DNA from: Desulfocurvus sp.
GTDB taxonomy: Bacteria; Desulfobacterota; Desulfovibrionia; Desulfovibrionales; Desulfovibrionaceae
DNA length: 64,000 nucleotides
Direction of reading: 5' to 3'
Assembly: GCA_020692325.1 (NCBI GenBank)
Contig: JAIMKR010000001.1
Location: 343,753-407,752, forward strand
A model generated the notes under the pieces. It ran no database searches, was not told the origin of the DNA, and saw only the letters and a program-made list of their open reading frames with translations. Of this stretch, positions 33,417-43,621 are shown piece after piece. The position numbers and the translations under genes are program-made. Positions within the stretch are counted from its first letter, which is position 1, and each line of letters begins with the position of its first letter.

Positions 33417-33851
33417 TTACTCGGCGGGCTTGGCCTCGGCCTTGTCCTCGGTCGCGGGGGCGGCGGGAGCCTTCTCCTCGACCTTCTTCTCGGCCAGCTT
33501 GGTCAGCTCGAAGATAACCATGGGGGCGCTATCGCCCACGCGAGGCTGAGAAAGCTTGACGATGCGGGTGTAGCCGCCGTTGCCACCGGTGAAACGCGGG
33601 CCGACTTCGTCGAACAGATGCTTGACCAGCTTGTGGTTGCCGAGAACCTTGTAGGCCTGACGGCGGGCGGGAAGGTCGTTCTTGAGGGCCAGAGTAATGA
33701 GGCCGTCCACGACGCTGCGCAGTTCCTTGGCCTTGGCCTCGGTGGTGCGAATGGTCTCAAAGGTGAACACGGCGCGGGCCATGTTCTTGAACATGGCGCT
33801 GCGATGGGAGCTGTTGCGGTTGAGCTTGCGCCCGGACTTGTTATGCCTCAT
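33417..33851 (-). CDS. rplQ: 50S ribosomal protein L17
   Basis: 144 aa; lines the peptide exit region of the large subunit. The family start [17 protein letters not shown] and the core [18 protein letters not shown] are clear. An acidic, Ala/Pro/Lys-rich tail of about 25 residues ([18 protein letters not shown]) extends beyond the usual end. It overlaps the 3' end of rpoA by 11 bases, so the two are coupled. Last gene of the alpha cluster. Confidence 0.98.
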   Translation of the reverse strand: MRHNKSGRKLNRNSSHRSAMFKNMARAVFTFETIRTTEAKAKELRSVVDGLITLALKNDLPARRQAYKVLGNHKLVKHLFDEVGPRFTGGNGGYTRIVKLSQPRVGDSAPMVIFELTKLAEKKVEEKAPAAPATEDKAEAKPAE

Positions 33852-34881
33852 TTCTTTCTTTCCTCTTGAGCAGTTCCTGGAATTTCTTCTCAACGACCTC
33901 GTCGGTCATGCCAAAGCGCAGGTCCATGCTCTCCAGAACGCGACGGATCTCATCCAGGGATTTGCGGCCGAAGTTCTTGGTCTTGAGCATCGCCGCCTCG
34001 GTGCGCTGCACAAGCTCGCCGACGTAGGTGATGTTGGCGGCCTTGAGGCAGTTGGTCGCGCGTATGGAAAGCTCAAGCTCATCGATGCTCTTGAGCAGGT
34101 TGGGGTTCAGATCCATGTCCAGGTCGGCGCTCTTCTTCTTGTCCGAGGACTGCTCATCGAAGTTGATGAACACCGAGAGCTGGTCTTTGAGGATCTTTGC
34201 GCTGTAGGCCACGGCGTCCTCGGGAGAGAGGGAGCCGTCGGTCCATACCTCAAGCAGAAGCCGGTCGTAGTTGGTCATCTGACCAACGCGGGCCTGCTCG
34301 ACCATGTAGGCGACCTTGCGAACGGGGGAAAAACAGGAGTCCATGGCGATGAGGCCGATCTCGTCCTCGAGTCCCTCGTGCATATCGCTGGGCACGAAGC
34401 CCTTGCCCATGCGCACCTCGATCTCCATACGCAGCTCGCGATCCTCGGAGAGGGTGCAGATGAGCTGCTCAGGATTGAGGGTGCGAACGTTCTGATTCTC
34501 TTTAATGTTAGCGGCGGTGACGGGGCCCTTCTTGGTGGCCTCGAGCACGAGCTTTTGCGGTTCGACGCTGGTCATGGCCAGGCGAACCTGCTTCAGGTTA
34601 AGGATGACTTCGGTGACGTCCTCGAGCACGCCCTTGACGGTGGTGAACTCGTGCTGCACGCCCTCGATGCGGACGGCGACGATAGCCGCCCCCTGCAACG
34701 AGGAAAGCAGCACACGCCGAAGCGCGTTGCCAATGGTGGTGGCAAAACCGCGCTCCAAGGGCTCGCACACGAATTTCCCGTACATGTCCGTGGACTTGGG
34801 ATCGCGCACGAGCTGCTCCGGCCTCACCAGCTCGGACCAGTTGCGTGTGTTGATAAGCTTGTCGCCGTTTTGAATAAGCAT
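33841..34881 (-). CDS. rpoA: RNA polymerase alpha subunit
   Basis: 346 aa. The N-terminal dimerisation domain includes [20 protein letters not shown], the subunit-assembly motif. The C-terminal domain (about 265-330) has [16 protein letters not shown], then [15 protein letters not shown], which contacts UP elements and activators. Length is slightly above the E. coli protein (329). It sits in the usual rpsD-rpoA-rplQ order. Confidence 0.98.
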   Translation of the reverse strand: MLIQNGDKLINTRNWSELVRPEQLVRDPKSTDMYGKFVCEPLERGFATTIGNALRRVLLSSLQGAAIVAVRIEGVQHEFTTVKGVLEDVTEVILNLKQVRLAMTSVEPQKLVLEATKKGPVTAANIKENQNVRTLNPEQLICTLSEDRELRMEIEVRMGKGFVPSDMHEGLEDEIGLIAMDSCFSPVRKVAYMVEQARVGQMTNYDRLLLEVWTDGSLSPEDAVAYSAKILKDQLSVFINFDEQSSDKKKSADLDMDLNPNLLKSIDELELSIRATNCLKAANITYVGELVQRTEAAMLKTKNFGRKSLDEIRRVLESMDLRFGMTDEVVEKKFQELLKRKERNEA

Positions 34882-34893
34882 GCCTATACCTGC

Positions 34894-35520
34894 TTATTTG
34901 GAGTACAGTTCGACGATGAGCTGCTCGTTGATCGGAACCTGGATATCCTCGCGGCTCGGCATGGCCTTCACGACACCCTTGAAGGCGGCGCCGTCGCTTT
35001 CGAGCCAGGAGGGACAACCACGACGGGCGACGACCTCCTGAGCCTCGCTGATGACGGGAACCTTGCGGCTCTTCTCGCGCACCTCGACGACATCGTCGGA
35101 GCGAACGAGCAGAGACGGAATGCTGACCTTGCGGCCATTCAGCGTGAAGAGGCCGTGCCGGACAAGCTGGCGGGCCTGGTCGCGCGAATTGGCGAAACCA
35201 AGGCGATAAACCACATTGTCGAGGCGGCGTTCAAGCAGAATGAGCAGGTTGGCGCCGGTGACGCCCTTCTGGGCCTCGGCGCGGACGAAGTAGTTATGGA
35301 ACTGTCCTTCGAGAATGCCGTACATGCGGCGCACGCGCTGCTTCTCACGCAGCTGCACGGCGTAGTCGGTAAGCTTCTTGCGGAGCTTGCCGGCGAAACC
35401 GGGGGCGTAAGGACGACGCTCATAGGCGCATTTGTCCGTGAAGCAACGATCGCCCTTGAGGAAGAGCTTCTCGCCTTCACGGCGGCAGAGGCGGCATTTC
35501 GCTTCAGTGTAACGAGCCAA
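34894..35520 (-). CDS. rpsD: 30S ribosomal protein S4
   Basis: 208 aa primary 16S-binding protein. Cys9, Cys12, Cys26 and Cys31 ([18 protein letters not shown]) form a zinc-type site, i.e. the C+ paralogue. The S4 RNA-binding domain with [20 protein letters not shown] follows. The start codon is TTG, with AAGGAGG upstream. In many bacteria S4 represses its own operon by binding the leader. Confidence 0.98.
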   Translation of the reverse strand: MARYTEAKCRLCRREGEKLFLKGDRCFTDKCAYERRPYAPGFAGKLRKKLTDYAVQLREKQRVRRMYGILEGQFHNYFVRAEAQKGVTGANLLILLERRLDNVVYRLGFANSRDQARQLVRHGLFTLNGRKVSIPSLLVRSDDVVEVREKSRKVPVISEAQEVVARRGCPSWLESDGAAFKGVVKAMPSREDIQVPINEQLIVELYSK

Positions 35521-35538
35521 GTTGGTTCCTCCTTGGGC

Positions 35539-35925
35539 TTAAACGCGACGGCGCTTGGGAGGCCGGCAGCCGTTGTGCGGAATAGGGGTCACGTCGCGAA
35601 TGAAGCTGACCTTGAAGCCCACGTTGTTGATGGCGCGCATGGCGGCCTCACGCCCAGAGCCGGGGCCCTTGACGAAAATGCCAACCAGCCGCATGCTGGA
35701 GTCCTGGGCCTTGCGGGCGGCGCTCTCCGCCGCGATCTGCGCGGCGAACGGGGTGCTCTTGCGGGAGCCCTTGAAGGAAGCGCCGGCGCTGGCCCAGCTG
35801 ACCACGTTGCCCTTCAGGTCGGTGAAGCTGATGATGGTGTTGTTGAAGCTGGCGTGCACGTGGGCGAGACCCACGGGAACGCTTTTCTTCTCTTTCTTCT
35901 TCCCAGTGCGACGGGGTTTAGCCAT
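35539..35925 (-). CDS. rpsK: 30S ribosomal protein S11
   Basis: 128 aa platform protein near the mRNA exit. [20 protein letters not shown] and the C-terminal [19 protein letters not shown] are diagnostic. The N-terminus is short and very basic ([13 protein letters not shown]). Confidence 0.98.
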   Translation of the reverse strand: MAKPRRTGKKKEKKSVPVGLAHVHASFNNTIISFTDLKGNVVSWASAGASFKGSRKSTPFAAQIAAESAARKAQDSSMRLVGIFVKGPGSGREAAMRAINNVGFKVSFIRDVTPIPHNGCRPPKRRRV

Positions 35926-36039
35926 GTCTGTCCTCGCTTCGCCCGCAGGCGATCGTATGCTTCTTACGGAAGCGCACGGACACCATGATCGCTCATGGCG
36001 TCCGCGGGTCGATTCCGGTAGTTACAGGGCCCTCACCGC

Positions 36040-36420
36040 CTACTTGGCGGGAGCCTTCTTCTTGCCCATCACGGTGCGGCGCGGTCCCTTGCGGGTGCGC
36101 GCATTGGTGTGACTACGCTGACCGCGGACGGGAAGCCCCTTGCGATGGCGCAGGCCACGGTAGCTGCCGATATCCATAAGGCGCTTGATGTTCTGCGTCA
36201 CTTCACGGCGCAGGTCACCTTCCACCTTGTGGTTGGCTTCGATCTCCACACGAATGAGGTTAACTTCCTCATTGGAGAGAGAGTCAGTGTTCTTGGTCCA
36301 GTCGATCCCGACGGTGTCGAGGATCGAAAGCGCTGTCGTGCGGCCGATGCCGTAGATGTACGTCAGCGCAATATCCAGCCGCTTGTTTTTTGGCAGGTCA
36401 ACGCCAGCAATGCGAGCCAC
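36040..36420 (-). CDS. rpsM: 30S ribosomal protein S13
   Basis: 126 aa head protein contacting P-site tRNA and the B1 bridges. [20 protein letters not shown], the helix-two-turn-helix [10 protein letters not shown], and the basic tail [19 protein letters not shown] are all present. First gene of the alpha cluster proper, after rpmJ. 114 bases separate it from rpsK with no gene between. Confidence 0.98.
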   Translation of the reverse strand: MARIAGVDLPKNKRLDIALTYIYGIGRTTALSILDTVGIDWTKNTDSLSNEEVNLIRVEIEANHKVEGDLRREVTQNIKRLMDIGSYRGLRHRKGLPVRGQRSHTNARTRKGPRRTVMGKKKAPAK

Positions 36421-36438
36421 TCTCGTACCTCTCTCTGA

Positions 36439-36552
36439 TTAACCCTGGCGCTGCTTGTGCCGGGGATCCTCGCAGATAACCCGCAAAACGCCGCGCCGAC
36501 GGATGATTTTGCACTTGGGACACATCTTCTTGACAGAAGGCCGAACTTTCAT
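36439..36552 (-). CDS. rpmJ: 50S ribosomal protein L36
   Basis: 37 aa: [20 protein letters not shown] then [17 protein letters not shown]. The Cys-Cys-Cys-His set (Cys11, Cys14, Cys27, His32) is the zinc-binding form. The gene is easy to miss because it is so short. It lies between map and rpsM, the normal place. Confidence 0.97.
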   Translation of the reverse strand: MKVRPSVKKMCPKCKIIRRRGVLRVICEDPRHKQRQG

Positions 36553-36691
36553 GCCCTACTCCACTTCGCCGGCAGCCGCCTTGGGAGAAGGCCCCGGCCG
36601 TGAGTCTATGCCAGGCTTGAAGGCCCGGCGTTTACGCACAATCTAGAGACGGAGGAAAATATATGCGTTGCCCACAGAAGGCAAGCACTTT

Positions 36692-37462
36692 TTAATCACT
36701 GCTGGTCAGAATGACCGCTCCGTCAACCGTCACCGCAACCGAATGCTCGAAGTGCGCCGCCAGTTTCCGGTCTTTGGTCACCGCCGTCCAGCCGTCCTCC
36801 AGAATATCCACATCATAGCTTCCCAGTGTGACCATGGGCTCAATGGCAAGGCACATGCCTGTCTTGAGGGGCACGCCGGACAGCCCACGCGGCACGAAAT
36901 TCGGAATCTCCGGTTTTTCGTGCAGCTTCACGCCCACGCCGTGTCCGACAAAACGCCGGACGATGCCGAAGCCGGCATCCTCACAATGCTTCTGAATCGC
37001 GGCGGAGACGTCATACAGGTTAGCCCCGTTATGCACCTGGGCAATACCGAGATCCAGGGACTCGCGCGTCACATCCAGAAGCCGCTTCGTCTCCGGGCTC
37101 ACCTCGCCAACGGCGAAGGTACGCGCGGAATCGCCATGAAACCCCTGGTAAATCACGCCCATGTCAACGCTCACAACATCCCCCTCCTTGAGCTGACGCT
37201 CGGCGTTGGGGAATCCATGCACAATGACCTCGTTCACGGAGCAGCAGGTGGCATACGGAAAGCCTAGGTAACCAAGGAATGATGGTTTGACCTGGTATTC
37301 CTCACACATCCTGCGTGCGATCTGTTCAAAGAGCATCGTCGTCACGCCGGGCTTCACGGCATCGCCAATGGCGTCAAGGATACGCGAAACCATCCTGCCG
37401 GCCTCGCGCATGAAGCCGAGCTCCTTCTCGTTCTTGAGAAAGATGCCCCGAGTCTTTTTCAC
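36692..37462 (-). CDS. map: Methionine aminopeptidase, type I
   Basis: 256 aa metalloprotease that removes N-terminal Met from new proteins. The pita-bread fold metal ligands are visible: VDMGVIYQGFHGDSART (two Asp), FVGHGVGVKLHEKP (His), AIEPMV (Glu) and EHSVAVT (Glu). The start is GTG two bases after the secY stop, so it is coupled to secY. 139 bases without a gene follow before rpmJ; infA, often here in other bacteria, is absent. Confidence 0.97.
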   Translation of the reverse strand: MKKTRGIFLKNEKELGFMREAGRMVSRILDAIGDAVKPGVTTMLFEQIARRMCEEYQVKPSFLGYLGFPYATCCSVNEVIVHGFPNAERQLKEGDVVSVDMGVIYQGFHGDSARTFAVGEVSPETKRLLDVTRESLDLGIAQVHNGANLYDVSAAIQKHCEDAGFGIVRRFVGHGVGVKLHEKPEIPNFVPRGLSGVPLKTGMCLAIEPMVTLGSYDVDILEDGWTAVTKDRKLAAHFEHSVAVTVDGAVILTSSD

Positions 37463-37464
37463 GT

Positions 37465-38784
37465 CTACTGCCTACCCTTGACGCGGGCCTTGCCGCCGCC
37501 CATGAGTCCCTCGTATTGACGAGAGATGAGGTAGGACTCAATCTTGCCCATGAAGTCCATGGAGACGCCGACAACGATGAGCAAGCTCGTGCCGCCGAAG
37601 TAAAAGGGAATGTTGAACTGACTGATGAGGATCATCGGCAGTACGCAGATGACCGACATGTACAGCGCACCCCACAGCGTGATGCGGGAAAGCACGTGAT
37701 CAATGTATTCCCTTGTCTTGGCGCCCGGCCGGATGCCGGGAATAAAGCCGCCCTGCTTCTGAATGTTCTCCGAGATGCTCTTGGGATCGAAAAGGATCGC
37801 CGTGTAGAAGTACGCGAAGAACAGAATCAAGGCGATGTAAGCAATGTTATAGATGATGGACGAGGGCGTCATGTAACCGGAGATTTTCTTCAGCCATTCA
37901 ACGCTGGAGAAGTTGGCCAAGGTCGCCGGGAACAGCAGGATGCTCGAGGCGAAGATGGGAGGAATGACGCCCGCCACATTGATGCGCAGGGGCAGATGCG
38001 TAGTCTGGCCGCCAACCATCCGACGACCGAGCATTCTTTTCGCGTAGTGGATGGGAATGCGGCGCTGGCCACGCTCGACGAAGACGATGAACGCCAGCAC
38101 AGCGCCCATCACAACCAGAATCAGGAACAGAATGATGAGCGAGAGTTCACCAGCGCTCACCAACCGGAACGTATTGGACAAAGCCGACGGCAACCCGGCC
38201 ACGATACCAGCGAAGATGATCATGGAGATGCCGTTGCCAATACCCTTTTTCGTCATCTGCTCGCCGAGCCACATGAGGAAAACAGTGCCTGCGGTCAGGG
38301 TGATCATGGTCACCAAGCGGAAACTCCAGCCCGAAAGCAGCACCAAAGACTGCCCGGTGGGGCTGGACATGCTTTCCAGGCCCACGGCGACGCCGAGGCC
38401 CTGGATGCAGGTGATGATGACCGTGCCGTACCGCGTGTACTGCGTGATCTTCTTGCGACCCTCGGCTCCCTCATCCTTGCTCAGCCGTTTGAGTTCAGGG
38501 CTCACGACGGTCAAGAGCTGAAGGATGATGGAAGACGAGATGTACGGCATGATGCCCAGTGCGAAAATGGACAGCTTCTTCAAACCGCCGCCGGAGAACA
38601 TGTCGAACAGGCCGAACAAAGTGTTCGAGGCACTGTTGAAAAACTCCGTAAGCGCGTGGCTGTCCACGCCCGGCACCGGGATATGGATCCCGACGCGGTA
38701 CACCGCCAGAAGAACAAACGTCCAAAGAAGCTTCTTCTTCAGCTCGGGCAGACGGGCGAGGTTTTCAACACCGGAGAGCGCCAC
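37465..38784 (-). CDS. secY: Preprotein translocase subunit SecY
   Basis: 439 aa, ten membrane segments; the protein-conducting channel of the Sec system. LGIMPYISSSIILQLL near the plug region and GIGNGISMIIFAGI are diagnostic. The start is GTG at 38784 with AAGG upstream; it follows rplO by five bases. Extending the frame to 38931 would only add sequence antisense-like to rplO's own reading. SecE is encoded at 62557-62817. Confidence 0.97.
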   Translation of the reverse strand: MALSGVENLARLPELKKKLLWTFVLLAVYRVGIHIPVPGVDSHALTEFFNSASNTLFGLFDMFSGGGLKKLSIFALGIMPYISSSIILQLLTVVSPELKRLSKDEGAEGRKKITQYTRYGTVIITCIQGLGVAVGLESMSSPTGQSLVLLSGWSFRLVTMITLTAGTVFLMWLGEQMTKKGIGNGISMIIFAGIVAGLPSALSNTFRLVSAGELSLIILFLILVVMGAVLAFIVFVERGQRRIPIHYAKRMLGRRMVGGQTTHLPLRINVAGVIPPIFASSILLFPATLANFSSVEWLKKISGYMTPSSIIYNIAYIALILFFAYFYTAILFDPKSISENIQKQGGFIPGIRPGAKTREYIDHVLSRITLWGALYMSVICVLPMILISQFNIPFYFGGTSLLIVVGVSMDFMGKIESYLISRQYEGLMGGGKARVKGRQ

Positions 38785-38789
38785 AGCTG

Positions 38790-39236
38790 CTAACCTTCCA
38801 GAGCCTTGGCGGATCCGCCGGCCTTGACGATCTTGTCCGCAGCGGCAGCGCTGAAGCGATGGGCCTCGACACTGACCTTTGCGGAAATCTCGCCACGGGA
38901 GAGGATCTTCACCGGCGCGCCAGCCTTGCACAGGCCTCGCTCATAGATGGCCTCGAGGGTGATCTCCTCGACGCCGGGGAAGGCGGCAAGCAGATGGTCG
39001 AGGTTGATGGCGATGTACTCGACACGGTGCACGTTCTTGAAGCCGCGCTTCGGCAGACGGCGCGCAAGCGGCATCTGGCCGCCCTCGAACCAAGCCGGAC
39101 GATTGCCGCCGGAGCGGGAGTTCTGACCTTTGTTGCCACGTCCGGAGGTGCAGCCGGAACCGGAACCGGGACCACGACCAACGCGCTTGCGCTGGGCGTA
39201 CTCTTCCGGGAAGGGATACAATTCGTGCAGTCTCAT
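38790..39236 (-). CDS. rplO: 50S ribosomal protein L15
   Basis: 148 aa. MRLHELYPFPEEYAQRKRVG, the Gly/Arg-rich extension GRGPGSGSGCTSGRGNKGQN that threads into 23S rRNA, and the globular C-terminus are typical. Its ATG overlaps the rpmD stop by four bases. Confidence 0.98.
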   Translation of the reverse strand: MRLHELYPFPEEYAQRKRVGRGPGSGSGCTSGRGNKGQNSRSGGNRPAWFEGGQMPLARRLPKRGFKNVHRVEYIAINLDHLLAAFPGVEEITLEAIYERGLCKAGAPVKILSRGEISAKVSVEAHRFSAAAADKIVKAGGSAKALEG

Positions 39237-39406
39237 GACTTGGTCACCTCAATCAGGTGCTTCACTTTCTCGATCATGCCCGTGACGGACGGGACATCCT
39301 CAAACGTTTTTTCCTGCCGGATGCGCTTGAGGCCCAGGGAATCCAGCGTCTTGCGCTGTTCGGGCGAACAACCGATGCGGCTGCGAGAGAGTTTCACGGT
39401 AATCAC
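39233..39406 (-). CDS. rpmD: 50S ribosomal protein L30
   Basis: 57 aa: ITVKLSRSRIGCSPEQRKT, then LDSLGLKRIRQEKTFED and a helix to VTKS. This is the compact beta-alpha-beta L30 fold. The start is GTG at 39406 with GAGG six bases upstream. Too short to be found by length filters. Overlaps rplO. Confidence 0.95.
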   Translation of the reverse strand: MITVKLSRSRIGCSPEQRKTLDSLGLKRIRQEKTFEDVPSVTGMIEKVKHLIEVTKS

Positions 39407-39435
39407 GTCGAACCTCGTATTAACCCAGCGCAGGG

Positions 39436-39927
39436 CTATTTCCTGGGGGTGGACAGGGTCTTACCACGCACGCCGGAAACGGACTCGGCGCTACGCAAGG
39501 AAGCCAAGCCGCACATGGTCGCACGCAGCACGTTGTGCGGATTGGTCGTGCCGATGGCCTTGGTCAGGATGTCATTGATGCCCAAGGCCTCCATGACGGC
39601 GCGCACCGGGCCGCCGGCGATGATGCCGGTACCACGGCTGGCCGGCCGGAGCATGACGTGGCCGGCACCGAAGCGGCCCATGACCTCATAAGGCAGGGTA
39701 CCGTCGAGGACGGGCACCACGATCATGTCCTTGCGGGCGCGATCGGTGGCCTTGCGGATGGCCTCGGGAACCTCATTGGCCTTGCCAAGGCCGAAACCGA
39801 CCTTGCCCTGGCCGTCGCCGACGACAACGAGACAGCTGAAGCTGAACCGGCGGCCGCCCTTGACGACCTTCGCAACGCGGTTCAGGTACACAATTTTTTC
39901 AATGAAGCCGGAATCGTTCTGTTCCAT
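39436..39927 (-). CDS. rpsE: 30S ribosomal protein S5
   Basis: 163 aa, decoding-fidelity protein. [21 protein letters not shown] and [20 protein letters not shown] are diagnostic. The spectinomycin-associated loop ([12 protein letters not shown]) is of the ordinary sensitive type. Confidence 0.98.
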   Translation of the reverse strand: MEQNDSGFIEKIVYLNRVAKVVKGGRRFSFSCLVVVGDGQGKVGFGLGKANEVPEAIRKATDRARKDMIVVPVLDGTLPYEVMGRFGAGHVMLRPASRGTGIIAGGPVRAVMEALGINDILTKAIGTTNPHNVLRATMCGLASLRSAESVSGVRGKTLSTPRK

Positions 39928-39938
39928 GTCAACCCACC

Positions 39939-40298
39939 CTAGAATTTGAGGCCGCCCTCACGGGCGCCGTCGGCAAGGGCCTGGATTCGGCCGTGGTAGA
40001 TGTAGCCGTTGCGGTCGAAGACCACGGCCTCAATGTTCTTGGCCTTGGCCTTCTCGGCGATGTCCTTGCCAACGCTGGCAGCGCCTTCGCGATTCGCCCG
40101 GGCGGCCTGGCCGCCTCGGGTCAGGGAAAGCGTCGAGGAACTCGCCAAGGTCACGCCGGTCTCGTCGTCCACGAGCTGGGCGTAAATGTGCAGGTTCGAA
40201 CGGAACACCACCAGCCGAGGCTTCGACTCGGTGCCGTTCACCTTCTTGCGGATGCGCAGCTTCCTGCGAGCCCGCGCTTGTTCTTTGGTCATCTTCAT
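39939..40298 (-). CDS. rplR: 50S ribosomal protein L18
   Basis: 119 aa 5S rRNA-binding protein. [19 protein letters not shown] and [20 protein letters not shown] are family-typical. An ATG two codons downstream is an equally possible start. Confidence 0.97.
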   Translation of the reverse strand: MKMTKEQARARRKLRIRKKVNGTESKPRLVVFRSNLHIYAQLVDDETGVTLASSSTLSLTRGGQAARANREGAASVGKDIAEKAKAKNIEAVVFDRNGYIYHGRIQALADGAREGGLKF

Positions 40299-40310
40299 AG
40301 CCGCACTCCG

Positions 40311-40850
40311 CTATTTTTTAGAACCGGACTTGCCGGCCTTGCGCCTGATGTGTTCATCAGCGTACTTGATGCCCTTGCCCTTATACGGCTCGGGCGGGCG
40401 CACGCGACGGATCTGCGCGGCCACTTCGCCCAAAAGCTGCTTGTCGATGCCAGACAAATTCAGCTTGTTACCGTCGACCGCGGCGTCGATGCCCTGCGGC
40501 AGAGGAAACTCAACCGGATGGGAAAAGCCGACGGTAAGCACCACCTTCTTGCCCTGCACGGCGACCTTGTAACCGACGCCGATGACTTCGAGCGACTTGC
40601 TGTAGCCCTTGGTCACGCCTTCGATGCAGTTGGCGAGAAGGGTGCGACGCAAACCGTGCTGGCTGCGAGCCAGACGGGTGTCGTCAACGCGATTGACCGT
40701 AACATGCGAGCCTTCAACCTCATAGGTGACGCTCGGATGCACGGGGGTGGACAAGGTGCCTTTGGGCCCCTTGATCTGCACGGCTTCAGCGCCGACTTTC
40801 ACCTCCACCCCGGCAGGGATGGGAACAGGTTTTTTCCCGATTCGAGACAT
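40311..40850 (-). CDS. rplF: 50S ribosomal protein L6
   Basis: 179 aa with two repeated L6 domains. MSRIGKKPVPIPAGVEV at the start and the C-terminal VRPPEPYKGKGIKY signature near the sarcin-ricin loop contact. Confidence 0.98.
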   Translation of the reverse strand: MSRIGKKPVPIPAGVEVKVGAEAVQIKGPKGTLSTPVHPSVTYEVEGSHVTVNRVDDTRLARSQHGLRRTLLANCIEGVTKGYSKSLEVIGVGYKVAVQGKKVVLTVGFSHPVEFPLPQGIDAAVDGNKLNLSGIDKQLLGEVAAQIRRVRPPEPYKGKGIKYADEHIRRKAGKSGSKK

Positions 40851-40862
40851 GATGAACCTCGT

Positions 40863-41246
40863 TTACCAGATTTCGCACAGAAGCTCGCCGCCGATCTTGT
40901 CGGCGACAGCCTGGCCACCCGCGACCACTCCGCGGGAGGTGGATAGAATGCAGATCCCCAAGCCATTCTGAACCTGAGGGATATCCTTGACACTCACGTA
41001 CACGCGGCGTCCCGGAGTGCTGATCTTCTTCAGACCGCAGATGGCGGATTTGCCATCGGCGTACTTGAGCGTCAGCGTAAGGGTGCCCTCCGCACTGGCG
41101 GAGCCGTCGATGTACCCCTCGTTCTTGAGGATCTCGGCGATGGCGGCTTTCATCTTGGAGTCGGGCATGGCCACGGTCTGATGAAAAGCGCCATGAGCGT
41201 TGCGGATGCGCGTGAGCATGTCAGCGATAGGATCAACAACAGACAT
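40863..41246 (-). CDS. rpsH: 30S ribosomal protein S8
   Basis: 127 aa primary 16S binder. MSVVDPIADMLTRIRNAHGA and the C-terminal LSTSRGVVAGGQA are present. In E. coli S8 represses the spc operon; no such site was sought here. Confidence 0.98.
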   Translation of the reverse strand: MSVVDPIADMLTRIRNAHGAFHQTVAMPDSKMKAAIAEILKNEGYIDGSASAEGTLTLTLKYADGKSAICGLKKISTPGRRVYVSVKDIPQVQNGLGICILSTSRGVVAGGQAVADKIGGELLCEIW

Positions 41247-41264
41247 TGTCAGTTCTCCTTGGAC

Positions 41265-41450
41265 TTACCAGCTGGCTTTGCGCACGCCGGGGAGTTCGCC
41301 AGCCAGGGACTTGTTGCGGAAGCAAATGCGGCAGACACCGTACTTGCGCAAGAACGCCCTGGAACGTCCGCAGATGGGGCAACGATTGTATGCCCGGACC
41401 TTGAACTTCGGCTTGCGACGGGCTTTCACCCTGAGACACGTCCTGGCCAA
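41265..41450 (-). CDS. rpsN: 30S ribosomal protein S14, zinc-binding short form
   Basis: 61 aa. Two CxxC pairs ([20 protein letters not shown]) bind zinc; this is the type Z S14 rather than the longer zinc-free form of enterobacteria. The start is TTG at 41450 with GGAGG eight bases upstream. Confidence 0.97.
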   Translation of the reverse strand: MARTCLRVKARRKPKFKVRAYNRCPICGRSRAFLRKYGVCRICFRNKSLAGELPGVRKASW

Positions 41451-41462
41451 ACCGGTTTCCTC

Positions 41463-42002
41463 CTATTTTTTGAACGGCATGCCAAGGAGGTCGAGCAAAA
41501 GCTTGCCTTCCTTGTCCGTCTTCGCGGTGGTGGAAATGGTGATATTCATTCCCTTGACTTTCTCCACCTTGTCGATCTCAAGTTCGAAGAAGATCGTGTG
41601 TTCCTTGACGCCCATGGTAAAGTTGCCACGGCCGTCGAAGCCGCGATCGGGGACGCCGCGGAAGTCGCGGACGCGCGGCAGGGCGAAGGTGACCAGCTTG
41701 TCGTAAAAGTCCCACATGCGCTCGCCGCGCAGGGTGACGCGGCAGCCCACCGGCTGGCCTTCGCGCAGCTTGAACGCAGCAATGGACTTCTTGGCGCGGG
41801 TGACCACAGCCTTCTGGCCGGCGATCTTGGTCAGCTCCACAACAGCCTCGTCAATGAGCTTGGCGTTCTGGCTGGCCTCACCCAGACCGATATTCAAGGA
41901 GATCTTCGCCATACGAGGGATCTCCATGGAGCTGTGGTAGCCGAACTCCTTCTTCAGTTCGGCGCGGACCTTGTCATTGTATACTTTTTCAAGCCGTGTC
42001 AT
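41463..42002 (-). CDS. rplE: 50S ribosomal protein L5
   Basis: 179 aa 5S rRNA-binding protein. [38 protein letters not shown] and [16 protein letters not shown] are diagnostic. I take the ATG at 42002; a GTG three codons upstream has no ribosome site. Confidence 0.97.
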   Translation of the reverse strand: MTRLEKVYNDKVRAELKKEFGYHSSMEIPRMAKISLNIGLGEASQNAKLIDEAVVELTKIAGQKAVVTRAKKSIAAFKLREGQPVGCRVTLRGERMWDFYDKLVTFALPRVRDFRGVPDRGFDGRGNFTMGVKEHTIFFELEIDKVEKVKGMNITISTTAKTDKEGKLLLDLLGMPFKK

Positions 42003-42011
42003 GGCGCGCAC

Positions 42012-42332
42012 CTATTGGAGGGTTTCGTTGCACTTCTTGCAGAAGCGAACTTTCTTGCCTTCCTCGTTCACCCGGTAACCGACGCGGGTGGGCTTGGCGC
42101 AGGCGTTGCAGACCACGGCCACATTTGAAATGTGGATCGGGGCTTCCTTCTCAATGATCCCGCCAGGCTGATTGGCGTACGGGTTCGCCTTGGTGTGCCG
42201 GCTGACCTTATTGGCGCCCTCGATCAGGATGCGGTCCTTCTTGCGAAGAATCTTGAGCACCTTGCCGATCTTGCCTTTGTCCTTGCCGGCAAGGATCATC
42301 ACCTTATCGTCTTTGCGGATTTTGCAGTTCAT
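42012..42332 (-). CDS. rplX: 50S ribosomal protein L24
   Basis: 106 aa assembly initiator with an N-terminal KOW motif ([20 protein letters not shown]). C-terminal part holds two Cys pairs (CNAC, CKKC), a possible zinc site seen in some L24 proteins. AAAGGA precedes the chosen ATG. Confidence 0.97.
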   Translation of the reverse strand: MNCKIRKDDKVMILAGKDKGKIGKVLKILRKKDRILIEGANKVSRHTKANPYANQPGGIIEKEAPIHISNVAVVCNACAKPTRVGYRVNEEGKKVRFCKKCNETLQ

Positions 42333-42362
42333 GATGCTGTCCTTTGCTCCCAATACCGGCAG

Positions 42363-42731
42363 TTACAGAACTTCCGGGGCCAGGGAGACGATCTTCATGA
42401 AATTCTTCTGGCGCAGCTCGCGAGCCACGGGTCCGAAGATACGGGTTCCCAGGGGCTCGTTGCCCCCACTCAGAAGAACGGCGGAATTGTTGTCGAACCG
42501 GATATACGAGCCATCGGGACGGCCCACTTCCTTGGTGGTGCGCACAACGACCGCCTTGAGCACAGCGCCCTTCTTCACCTTGGAGTGAGGAATGGCGTCT
42601 TTCACGGCCACGACGATGATGTCGCCCACCGAGGCGTAGCGGCGCTTACTGCCGCCCAGCACCTTGATGCAGGACACCAGCTTGGCGCCGGAGTTGTCGG
42701 CGACATCGAGATTGGTTTCACTCTGGATCAT
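42363..42731 (-). CDS. rplN: 50S ribosomal protein L14
   Basis: 122 aa. [40 protein letters not shown] and [20 protein letters not shown] are all canonical. Confidence 0.98.
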   Translation of the reverse strand: MIQSETNLDVADNSGAKLVSCIKVLGGSKRRYASVGDIIVVAVKDAIPHSKVKKGAVLKAVVVRTTKEVGRPDGSYIRFDNNSAVLLSGGNEPLGTRIFGPVARELRQKNFMKIVSLAPEVL

Positions 42732-42739
42732 GGCAGCAC

Positions 42740-43006
42740 CTACACCGCTTTCTCAACGATTTTCGACAAATGCCAACGCTTCCGGGCGCTCAGGGGGCGA
42801 TGCTCGATGATGGTCACGGTATCGCCGATGCCACAGTCGTTGTTGGGATCATGGGCCATGAACTTCTTACGGCGACGAATGTACTTTTTGAACAGCGGAT
42901 GCTTGACCAGGGTATCGACGCTGACAACGATGGTCTTGTCGCCCTTGTCGCTCACCACAATGCCGGTCAGCAAGCGCCGGTTGCTCTCGTGAGTGTTTTC
43001 AGCCAT
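42740..43006 (-). CDS. rpsQ: 30S ribosomal protein S17
   Basis: 88 aa OB-fold 16S binder. [20 protein letters not shown] and the long C-terminal helix region with [20 protein letters not shown] identify it. Confidence 0.98.
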   Translation of the reverse strand: MAENTHESNRRLLTGIVVSDKGDKTIVVSVDTLVKHPLFKKYIRRRKKFMAHDPNNDCGIGDTVTIIEHRPLSARKRWHLSKIVEKAV

Positions 43007-43010
43007 TGCC

Positions 43011-43205
43011 TTATGCTCCCAGTTCGCGCTGACGCTGAATGGTCAAAATACGCGCGATGACTTTCTTGACCGCAGGGATGCGCTGGGTGTTCTCCAGCTG
43101 GCCAGTGGCGTGCTGGAAGCGCAGGTTAAAGAGCTCCTTGCGGAACTCGGCCAACTTGCCGGACAGCTCGGCGGCCTCAAGGGCGCGGAGGTCTTTCACG
43201 TTCAT
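43011..43205 (-). CDS. rpmC: 50S ribosomal protein L29
   Basis: 64 aa two-helix protein at the exit tunnel, docking site region for SRP and trigger factor. [20 protein letters not shown] and [19 protein letters not shown] are typical. Its ATG overlaps the rplP stop (TAATG). Confidence 0.97.
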   Translation of the reverse strand: MNVKDLRALEAAELSGKLAEFRKELFNLRFQHATGQLENTQRIPAVKKVIARILTIQRQRELGA

Positions 43206-43621
43206 TACTCGACCTCCTCTTTCACGATGATGACCGTCTTCACGGGCAGCTTGTGAGCGGCGCGGGTCAGCGCGGTCTTGGCCACGTCGAGATCGACGCC
43301 CTTCACTTCGTAAAGGATGCGGCCGGCGCGGACCGGAGCGGCCCAACCATCGGGCGCGCCCTTGCCGGAACCCATGCGGGTTTCAGCGGGCTTTTTGGTC
43401 ACCGGATAATCCGGGAACAGGCGGATCCAAACCTTACCACCACGCTTGATGTGGCGCATGATGGCGATACGGGCGGCCTCGATCTGCTGGCTGGAGATCT
43501 TGAAGGGCTCAAGCGTCTTCAGAGCCACATCGCCGAAGGCAATAGTGCTGCCCTTGACGGCAGGCCCCTTGATCCGGCCCTTCTGCTTCTTGCGGTATTT
43601 CAGCTTCTTTGGCGCGAGCAT
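43205..43621 (-). CDS. rplP: 50S ribosomal protein L16
   Basis: 138 aa, near the A-site tRNA elbow. [39 protein letters not shown] and RMGSGKG are diagnostic. It overlaps rpsC's stop by one base (TAATG). Confidence 0.98.
   Translation of the reverse strand: MLAPKKLKYRKKQKGRIKGPAVKGSTIAFGDVALKTLEPFKISSQQIEAARIAIMRHIKRGGKVWIRLFPDYPVTKKPAETRMGSGKGAPDGWAAPVRAGRILYEVKGVDLDVAKTALTRAAHKLPVKTVIIVKEEVE

Noticed and set aside
36553..36691. infA (IF-1), expected between map and rpmJ
   Set aside because: No IF-1 motif in any frame; the spacer is only 139 bases and gene-free.
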